From NCBI RefSeq assembly GCF_041296385.1, contig NC_091033.1, positions 14,652,501-14,716,500 of the forward strand: a stretch of 64,000 nt of DNA. Direction: 5' to 3'. The notes beneath the pieces are model-generated. The model was not told the origin of the DNA, did no database searches, and saw nothing but the letters and a program-made list of their open reading frames with translations. This document shows positions 40,241 to 49,200 of the stretch, piece by piece. Position numbers and translations under genes: made by a program. Each line of letters begins with the position of its first letter. The stretch's first letter is position 1. This DNA is from Aphelocoma coerulescens (lineage: Eukaryota; Chordata; Aves; Passeriformes; Corvidae).

Positions 40241-43200
40241 AGCATAAAGAGTAGAGCACTAATTTTGATCATTTTAGATATTGGAGTCATCATGCCAAGC
40301 TAACACTTCATTAAAAAACCAATTCATACATTTGTGTCCTGTTTTCTATCAGCTTTTATTTGGATAATTTTGTGTTGATTTCTATTCATGGTTTTAAGTG
40401 TTAATGTTTTGGTTTGGGTTTTTTCCCTATTGACTTGCAACCGTAACAGTTGAAGACAGGGGACTCGGGGATTTTTCAGCTGGTGACAATTCTTTCTTTA
40501 CTGAAAGCTGAGTTATCAAAGACCAGATGGCACCTCCCAAACCTGCTCTCAATCTCCACTAACAATTTGTTGCCAGTCCTTCACGAAGTGTGGCATGAAC
40601 CAAATTCACCCATAAAGGAGCCAGATTTAGGACTGGGATGTAACTGATAAAAGTAATTGGAAAAACTGCTGTAGCAGAAGAAATGGAATTAGGTCTACCA
40701 CATTAAAAAAAAATGTTATTAATCATAGTCATAAAAGCAGAAAATGAAAGCTAATTTTACTAAGTAAAAGCCCCCTGCTAAGTGGTATTTTGACATCTGA
40801 AAATAATTCAGTTTCGATCCTGGTGCTCCACTGACATAAGCAAGGAAATTGATAATTCACTCTCGAGGTGCTGTTTCAAGTCATCTCCACGCAATTTTCT
40901 CTGCAAGTACCAGGAACACAGACCTGGAACCAAACTCAGTCCCGTACCAGGACAGGCAGCGCATTCCATGTGCTTTTCATGAGCTGCTTTTTAGGATAAC
41001 ACAAAGTGTAACAGCACATGGATTATGGAGAACACTACCTGCAATTCCATCAGGATTGCCTGAGACAAGGACACAGGGGGAGGGTGTCATTTGCTATCCA
41101 CTAAGTTGTATTTTTATTGCCATCTGATTCAATATTTCACTGCCACATTCAGGTATTGTTTGGTATTCCCTGAAAAAGAAATACCTCATAATCCAATTCC
41201 AAACGGTGTAGGGATTCACCACGGGCTATGGCAGCCCTGGTGCACCCTCAGACCACTGCGGGCCCGACATCCCCCCCGAAAAAGGGATAATAATGAGACA
41301 TCCCCAAGGCTCCATTACAGAGTAGTGCTAAAAGAAAGGGTTTGTGTACCTTGTCTAGGAGGAAAGGATCTCACAGGATTCCTGTTACTCTCCCTGATGT
41401 ATCACTGGGCCATGAAATTCACAGAAGACAGCAGACAAAGCCAAGTTACACCTACCTCTGATCTCAGGTTTATTCAGAAGCAAGTAAGTGTTTGAAATTG
41501 AACAAATATTGCAGAGGAGGGGGAATGTTATTCACTTAACACCCAGGTAATCCATTCTGAAAAATACTGGTATTATTGGGGAAAGCTGGATCTCTCATTC
41601 TCAGATTACATCTGACATCTAATACAAGATACTGCACAAGGACACTTTTCATGCTGTGAGAAATTAGAGCTGATAAAGTTCACTCCTGCGCAGGTGAAAC
41701 TCTCGGGCATTTTAACAAACACCCAGAGATTTGTTCATTTACCTGCCTGACCCACATGCCACTCATTCCTCCTTGCTGGGAACTCCTTGGTCGGTCTTTC
41801 AAAAAGTTACAATTCCTGTGTTATTCCTTCCCTTGCAGGGAGACCTGAGCTTGGAAAGAAAGTTCCTAACTTTGGCCCAAAGCTTAGTAATGAACAGGTG
41901 TACCCTGTAATTATATCAGTGAAAACACAGACAAAAACCAGGTCCATGGCTCAGTTGTGTTTGCATGAACAATTCCCACATGGAAGGCACTTCAGCAATG
42001 TTGTGGCTGCATTATCTGCAGCTGCACCAAAAGCACCACCAGGTTCAGGAGGGAGTTGTTCCCTGAGTCGTAGGCTGAGGTTGCTAGAGCATTGTGCTCC
42101 CCCATTCTCCCACTCCTCGGTGTTTTCCCTGCTCAGTCCCACTTTGGTGCCCTCTGGCTTGTTGGCTGCCATGTGGGTAAGGTTTGAACCCTGATTCTTG
42201 CTCCAATGACCACATTAATTCGGATCTCTCTTCTCTCTCCAGGTGAGGATTGTCGCACAATTAGCACAAACTCATGTCTTCAAAACTCCTCCCCTATGAT
42301 CAGGTTTGACTGAGGTACTCAGCAGCTTCAAAAAAGGAAGATGGATGGATGGACTGAGAGAAGACATAACCTTTATTTTGCTATACAGGAGAAAAAAGCC
42401 CCTTCATTATCATAGTTATAATGGTATAAAAGGCGTTTAAAGAGAAGTCTCCTGGGTTTGCATTGGGAGAGAGTCTAGTCTGGAGGAGTCACTGCCCTTA
42501 CCAACATTCAATTTAACATCCTTATAAACGGCTTCTGAATTTGAATGTCTGGGTCTCTGCACTCAATCTTGATTAACTGGCCCAACAATGAATGTTAATC
42601 GCCCTGATTTACATTGCCTACAGAGCTATGGTCGACTTCATATCAGCAAACTTGAAACATCCTAAACATGTTCCAACAGGGAACTTTCACGGCATCTTCC
42701 ACGCAGGGGAGATGAGCCCTGGGAACCTGCACTGGGGGATTTATCTGGCAGTGAGCTGCAGTCAGGGACAGGGGAGGATACAAGAGCAAATTGAACTGCT
42801 GTGCCTCAAGGACCTTTTCCATTTTCAGCTCTCCAAGCTATAAAGATGTAGGTAACACATAGTGCGACCTAGGAAAAGGCAGTTTTAGTTATATTTGGAT
42901 TCTGAATACATAAAGAACCCCTAAGTTTTGAACGTGTGTGTTCTTCCCAGCAATAAACTGAGCTGATCAGAGGAGATAATGCAGGATTTAAGACAATGTC
43001 CTTTACCTTGGTGGGAGTCAGTAAGTGTGCATACGGAGATATATACAATATATACATCTTCAACAAATATGCCCATCAGATTTTTCCATAGATGTAACCA
43101 TTTTGCAGTGACATTCCTGAGGACAGGAATTTCCCGGGCTGGGCAGAGCCGCTGGCAGCAGTTTCTGGTGGCAGGAGTTCCACGTGCTGCTGAGGCAGGG

Positions 43201-43379
43201 CGTTAAATCAGCTCCTGTTATCACTGCGAGCTGGGCCCGCTGCCCCTGGAAATTCGCCTATCAGGGACGATGCAACAGCTCTGTTGGTGGTAGAAGATTG
43301 TTCCTCTGGACTTTTCTTAAAAAAATAAATAACTGTCAAGCCCGAAAAGGAAGCCTGCTATTTTTCAAATCCAGGAGCT

Positions 43380-43470
43380 GTAATCATGCTAATCCATATG
43401 ATCGTGCTAAAGCCAAGCAAAATGCCTTTTGCATATGATGTAATCAGCTAGGGTAGCCTATTTATAACCA
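43380..43470. promoter_or_regulatory. Candidate POU-factor enhancer segment
   Basis: ATGCTAAT (43386-43393) and TTTGCATA (43428-43435) are two octamer-like sites 34 bases apart, about 2.7 kb before the SALL4 start, in repeat-free sequence with additional TAATC cores. OCT4 regulates SALL4 in mammals; a link here is inferred. Confidence 0.35.
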
Positions 43471-45760
43471 CCACTGGCTGGGAACACCTTCCCAGAAAAA
43501 CAGAATCAGGACAGCTTTGCCTTGCTCGCATTCCTCCTCTTCCGCCCTGTGTTTTTCACTTTCTTTGTGCTCTTTTGCCTACTTTCGCTGTCTTCCCAGC
43601 CTTAAATACAGCAACTTTTAAATTTTTATCTTAAACTAATGCTTCCCATGTATTCTGTTTTATCAGCGTGTTAGAGCTGTGCAGAGTGAAATCCCAGTCC
43701 TGTGAAATCAATACCAAAACTTCTATTGATTTCATATAATATATTCCTTTAAATTCAGTACATATGCTCCACAGGAGTTGTCTGTTTTCAGTATGGATCT
43801 ACTGTACAGGGCTGTCAGTCTCTCAGCTGGATACATAAACCAGAGTGGTTTAATAAATTCATTGGTGTGGGTTGGGAGCTTTCTGTGGAACAACTGAAAA
43901 TCTGTTGGTCACACTGAGCATATCAAGTGTAAAAGGAGAGGATTCATCAATGTGAATATCTGTCTCTGGATCAATTGGTATCAATCTTGTTTAACAGTCT
44001 ATTTCCTCAGGACACACTTTGGGAACAAAGAGCATTTCAAACTGTTGGTTAAACAAACAAATATAGAGAAGCTCTTTGGGCAACATGAGGGTGGAGTAAA
44101 CACCAGATAAAAATGGTCAGCGATTTCAAATACCTGTTAATCTCTTCCATTTTATATTAGTAAACACAGAGTTTCTCTTGATGTAATGTGCCCATTAAAG
44201 TGCAGGAAGAGTGGGGGTTTAAAACCATTTTTTGCTTGCAGAAGAAAGTGGCCTGGAAACCAAACTTTGATCCCTCACCTCCATGTCCAGTAGTTGTCCA
44301 AGGAGGAGGGTGACACCTTCTGCTCTGCAAGATTTGTGTTATCCTTAGCTAAATAAAACCCCCTTATGAGACGCTATAAAAACAAAACCAGTCCCCGAGA
44401 GGATACAGAACTAATTAGATCAGGATGCATTGCTTACCTTGATCTACAACATTAGGGTATTTTATGTCTATCCCATCCAGGTCCCCCTCCTCAAGCACCA
44501 CCAAAATAAAGATAATCCTGATCAGTGCTTGGCATGACTGTATGCACAGGCACAAACTTTGGCACAGAGTAAATGCTGTACAGCCCCCGGGTGCTTTGCA
44601 CGGTAGAAGTGGCAGTGAAGCACCAGGTGAAATGAGCGTGTGGTGTTGTGCAATGTCCTGTGGCAGTTGTGTGGCTGCCTGAGGTGCCATCGCTTCCTCC
44701 CTCCTGCTGGCGAGTCAGATTTGGGTTTTCCACCCTGCATCACCCTTCTGAACCGCCCCATCACCTCGGGTGGATGTTTCTCGGCACAGCAGCTTTGCAG
44801 CTGGGGAACCCTCAGTGCACAAGCAGGAAACTGAGCCACAGCCCCTGCTCGACTGTTTGCTGCTGAATGCAATGACAAGTGCATATTGAGTGTGCCTTCA
44901 GCTGAACCTAATTCCCCTGGACCCTTACCCCATGTCCTCCTCCTCCAAATCAACAAAATCATCTCTTTATCAAATAAATCTCTCTCCAGTGTTTTCAAGC
45001 AACCCACTTCATTTTTCATAGACAGACGTGGGGGGCGTGTGTGTTGTTCTACATTAATTCAAAAAGCAATCACGTGTCCCACAAAGATTTTGCAATCCAC
45101 ATATCCATGCATTCAAGGATCCTCACATTTTTGCTTATGCAAGATCCGTCTGGCTTCGGTGGGAGTCGGAGGGGTGGGGGTGACTCTGCTGGGACACTCG
45201 GGGGCTTCACAGCACAGTTCAATCCCAGGCTCAGCTGACCCGGGTCCTGCGGTCACCTCCAGCCACACGGACTGTCCCCAATGTGCCACCCAGCGCCGGG
45301 GGCAACCCGCCTTGGGCTCGTGGGGGGGATTTACGCGTGGCTCATATTCCCATGGAACCCAAGAGCCGAAAAGGGGAGTAAAGATAAAAATTATTCCACT
45401 ATGTATTAACGCAGTCAGCTCCAACTTTCAAAGCGCTGTTGCTCCAACTTTTTCACACAAGTCTCACGTTTTTACTTGCTGTTAAAAGTACTAGTGGCTC
45501 AACTTCGCCTGCTTCCCTGAAAGCGAGACTTTAAGAGTCTTTAAACAGCTGAACCAAACCAGCCTAATTACGTGCCGTCTGCATCCGCTTTTAAAGCCCC
45601 TCCAGTTGCCCACCCCACCGCGAGACCTCGGGCTTGCCCCTTCCAGCTATCAGTGCTCTTCCCTTAGCCACCTTATCGAGCGACAAAGGGAAGAATGAGC
45701 ATTGTCCCGGGCTCCTGCTTGCTTTAGGGGATAGGGGGGGAAAAACTCTTTAAAGCACGA

Positions 45761-45767
45761 TATAAAA
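45761..45767 (+). promoter_or_regulatory. TATA-like box upstream of SALL4
   Basis: TATAAAA sits just before the GC-rich block. If used, transcription would begin near 45790 and the 5' UTR would be about 360 bases. The CCAAT/ZNF143 arrangement further down makes a nearer start more likely, so this may be an alternative or unused element. Confidence 0.25.
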
Positions 45768-45919
45768 AGCGCAGGTGAGACTACAAAGGTATTGTCCGTG
45801 TGCAGGCTGGAGAGCCGCGCTGCCGGGTTGTTTTTTTACTCGGGGGGGGTGGCCCGGGGCGGCCCCAGCCCCGCGGGGCTCACGCCTTTGTCGCCCGCCG
45901 GGGCGGGCCGGGCGCGGGG

Positions 45920-45939
45920 ACTACATGGCCCAGCGTGCC
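45920..45939 (+). promoter_or_regulatory. ZNF143/Staf-type promoter element
   Basis: The sequence starts ACTACA and continues CCCAGCGTGC after three bases. It fits the long ZNF143 (SBS2-type) consensus with one CpG-containing difference in the CAGCATGC half. It lies about 215 bases before the start codon, a usual place for this element in CpG-island promoters. Confidence 0.6.
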
Positions 45940-45994
45940 CCGCTGCGCGGATCAATGGGGCTGATTTGAATAATCTGTGAGCCCTTGGACTCAG

Positions 45995-46002
45995 GCCAAT
46001 CA
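45995..46002 (+). promoter_or_regulatory. CCAAT box (NF-Y type)
   Basis: GCCAATCA is a good NF-Y site in forward orientation, about 150 bases before the start codon. Together with the ZNF143-type site it suggests transcription starts around 46050-46100. That would match the short 5' UTR I expect for SALL4. The start itself is not seen. Confidence 0.5.
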
Positions 46003-46130
46003 GCCGTCAGGGACCCATGATAAATCGCAATGCATTATTGATAATCATAATTACTCTGACATGCGCATTCCGCCCAAATTTCCCAACTCTAGGAATTTGT
46101 TGTGAAGAGGAAAATAATTGCTACTATTGC

Positions 46131-46152
46131 ATGCTCCCGATGCTGGTGCACC
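46131..46152 (+). promoter_or_regulatory. Two out-of-frame upstream ATGs overlapping the SALL4 start
   Basis: ATGs at 46131 and 46140 share a frame different from the SALL4 ATG at 46153. Both lack a purine at -3. Their frame runs over the SALL4 start and, after splicing, ends at a TGA early in exon 2. A further ATG at 46017 is in this same frame, if transcription begins before it. They could lower SALL4 translation; weak contexts would favour leaky scanning. Confidence 0.45.
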
Positions 46153-46222
46153 ATGTCGCGACGGAAGCAGGCGAAGCCCCAGCACATCAACTCCGAGGAG
46201 CAGCCCCCAGATGCTGCAAGTG
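46153..46222 (+). CDS. SALL4: SALL4 coding exon 1
   Basis: Encodes 23 residues plus the first base of codon 24. It starts with [12 protein letters not shown], the 12-residue SALL N-terminal motif known to bind RBBP4/NuRD. The donor is GTGAGC at 46223. Human exon 1 is about 20 residues longer, with a Gln/Ala-rich stretch after the motif; here only [13 protein letters not shown] follows. Joining to exon 2 makes a GGG glycine codon and keeps the frame into the C2HC finger. Confidence 0.95.
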
Positions 46223-49200
46223 GTGAGCGCAGAGGGGGCGCGGAGCGGCCGCGGGTCCCAACTTGGCTGATGCGCGGAGGCGGCGGCGGGGAGCGAGGGG
46301 CGCTTCCCGCGGGGCTTTTTCCACCCTCGTGCTTCACCCCCCGCTCCTTTCCCCCCGCGGGCTCTGCCAGGGGCCGACCCTCGGCTCCCCCCAGGATTTT
46401 TGGGGGGCTGAACTCCCCGCGAGGCTGAGCGAGGCAGCGGCTCCTCGTTATGCTCGGGGGGGTTCAGCTTCGGGCGGCTGCGGAGCGCAGCGCTGCCCCT
46501 CGCCCTGCCCGGCCCCGCAATGCCCCGCACGCTCCCCCCGCGCCCGCGGAGCCTCCGCCGGGTCCCGCGTGGGGCCGCAGCCTCAGGGGAGGGGAACCCC
46601 AAAGCCTCCCCGAGGCGGAGGGAATTGGGGGGATGGGGGTAAAGGGGTGGGGGAGCAGAGGGAGGAATTACAGACAACTTCGGAGGGGTAGGAAGCGGCT
46701 CTGGCTGGGTTCCCTCGGTGTATTTAGCACTTTGTCGGGAGTTAGATGAGTATTTTTGTGGGGCTTTAAAAAAAACGGGAAAAAAACCTCCACACTCGGA
46801 CTATTTTTGTTGGAGATCACAATCGCCCTGGACCTTTTGTAGCTTGACCTCCAGCCATCTTTGATTTCCGACTTCCTAAAATAACTCCGGTGAGCTAATG
46901 TGGGGTGTGCGTGAGCGCTTTGTATTTGGGCGGCGTGGGGGACTTCGCCACCGCGAATCACTGTCCCCATTTTTGGGAGCTCGCATTCCTGGGCCGTGCT
47001 ACGGGAAAAGCAGAAATTTTGTGCTAAAACCAGCCGTGAGCTCCCGGTGGGGTGGGCGTGCAGGGGAGGGCGGAGGGGGCACTCGCTGGTGGCCCCCACG
47101 GGAGCAGCATCTCCCCGAGCCGGGCTGCGGGGGCCGGCGGCTCCCTGGCTCCGGTGCGGGCTCTTCCCCCGCTATTGCCGCCCTCGGTGCGGAGCTCGGG
47201 ACGCTCCCCGCTCTCCGGTAGCCGTCCTGCTCCCGGGCGGAATGCGGCGGGACGAGGGCACGTCCCGTCCCGGGTGGGGAGCGTTTGTTTGGAGTTGCTG
47301 TGCTTGTTGCGCCCAAATGTTTCCGTGTGCCCCCCAAGAACTTTCTTTGGGCTCTTTGCCTGCCTTTGGGACTGGTTTTGTTTCCATGCCTAGAACTGAT
47401 CAAAACCCCTTGCACGTTACGGGAGCTGCTTATTCCCAGCCCGCAGGAGGTTCGGGCTCTTTAATTTTTTTTTTCCTCCTCCCCCTTCTCTTCTTTGAGT
47501 CGAAATGTGCAATTGTTGGGTCCGGTTAATGGTGACTTAAGAAACAGCATGCTGGCCAGAAGGCAATAAATCCCATGTTTAATGCATGACTGTTTTCCTT
47601 TGTGCATATGGTTAGGTTGGGGGATGGAGGTGATGTTTCCACATGTAAATCTCTGCCCGCTGCTGGAAAGGCACCTCCGGCCCCGCGCTGAAACAAAAGG
47701 GTTAATCACTCCTGATGCGGCCGCTGGGGCGGGGGAGGTGTGCGGGCGGGAGGGAGGGAGGATCGCTCCACACCGCGCTCTCCGGGGCAGTGGCCAGCTG
47801 CTTTTTTGTTATTGTTGTTGGGGCTTCCCCCCCCACCCCCTCCCGTTCTCAATTTTAACAACCAAACCCGGGATGAAATCCCTCGGGGAGCCGGGCAGCG
47901 GCCGCACAGGCCGGGGGACCTGGGGAATCTGTGGCCCCGGATGGGGGGATTCTCCTGTCGCTCGTGGGATGCTGTGGGTTTGGGGGATCGGGTCAGATCC
48001 CGCACTGAGCCCTGTCCTGTGGGGTCTCCGCTCTCCGAAATACAGCCCGGGGCTGCGGCTCCGACGGCTCGGACCGCCCGCCAATCCCCCAAATAGTCCT
48101 GATATTTCCCGCTCCAGGTGCGCCTGTAAATAATAAGTGATGAAGCTGCATATCAAAGACGAAATTCCGCAGGGGTTTGTCTGGGGTATTATCGAGGGTA
48201 TCCACATAATCGTAATAATAAAATCAAGCCCCTATCTCCTTTTTTGCGAGTGTTCCCTTTCTTCGCAAAGCGATTTGGGACCCACCTCTGTGAACAATGC
48301 AGCGGGTTAAAGTGTCCCGCGAACCTGGGGATCCATTAACAGGTCAAAAAATCAGCAGGTGGTCACAGGGGAATAATGCTACATACTGAAAATTAGCATT
48401 TCCACAAAGGGCTTGAAAATGCCCATTGTGCTGGATTGCTGCCATTAAAAATCGGATTCGTTCTTAAAAATACAGTATCAAACTGCAACTTTCTGGGTTT
48501 TTTTCCTCAGGGTAAAATTAGCCTAGATTTCTTACAATTAAATCTCCGAATTGCGCGCTGAGCTCTGTAGAACTGGAGAGGGATGCTGGACAAGGAAAGG
48601 CTGAAAAAGGAAAGCCCAAGTTTTGTGGTGGTTTATCTTAGGTTTGATTTCGGTTGCCCGAAGCTGCTGTCGGGGACGGGCTGGCCCGGCCGGGAGCCCC
48701 GGGGTGCGGGAGCATCCCCGCCGTGCCCGGGGTGCCGCAGCCCTGGGAAGGGGGAGAGGGTGCCGGGGGGCGGAGGGGGGGCGATGCCCGGCTTGTTTTT
48801 CCTTTTACGTAAGTGAAACATTATATTCGTAGCACGGATGGAGCCCTTTCGCCGGGCTCGGCGGCATGTGACGTTTTGACAGAGCTGCTGCTCTAACCTT
48901 TGCCTCCTCCTGCTTGCTGTGGGTGGTAAGTTGATGTCAGGCTCACAATTAGGACTCTCATGCAATTGACCTTGGCAGCGGGGTTTGTGCCGTTTAGCTC
49001 GCTCTTAAACACTGTACGAGTGTTAAGTGTGGTCCGGGCCGGCGCAGCTGCGGCCGGGGAGGAGCGGCCGCCGGGCAGGTAGGGACGGGCAGGGCGGTGG
49101 GCTCGGGGGACCGCGGGCTCGGAGCCAGCTGGAGCGACGGCCGTGGCCGCAGATCGTGCAGCGGGGGATGCCGTTCAGCTCAGGTGGGTGCCGGGGTGGC

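Larger units (their letters stand above)
34662..45700. other. Intergenic DNA upstream of the SALL4 promoter
   Basis: No gene is recognised. It includes a C-run (40226-40240), a POU half-site plus SOX-like core (41960-41974) and a repeat-free POU-rich segment at 43380-43470. Several short segments have an acceptor- or donor-like edge (for example 41840-41898 and 42137-42176), but none forms a coherent gene. Open frames such as 44522-45019 and 44886-45485 overlap each other on opposite strands and show no known domain. Confidence 0.6.
45830..47270. promoter_or_regulatory. SALL4 promoter CpG island
   Basis: CpG density rises sharply at about 45830 and stays high through exon 1 and the first kilobase of intron 1. 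A short AT-rich break (about 45960-46140) holds the core promoter and 5' UTR. A CpG island over the first exon is typical of vertebrate developmental regulators. Long open frames on both strands here come from scarcity of stop codons in GC-rich DNA. Boundaries are by eye. Confidence 0.8.

Noticed and set aside
41840..41898. Exon-like piece after a good acceptor (CCCTTGCAG)
   Set aside because: The donor (GTGTAC) is weak, and no partner exon or known protein is recognised.
42137..42176. 40-nt piece between CCCTGCTCAG and GTAAGG
   Set aside because: Splice-like edges of this quality occur by chance in 64 kb; too short to judge and no partner exon.
46051..46677. 208-codon minus-strand frame at the SALL4 promoter
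   Set aside because: GC-rich island with few stop codons; Pro/Arg/Gly-rich composition and overlap with exon 1 point to chance.
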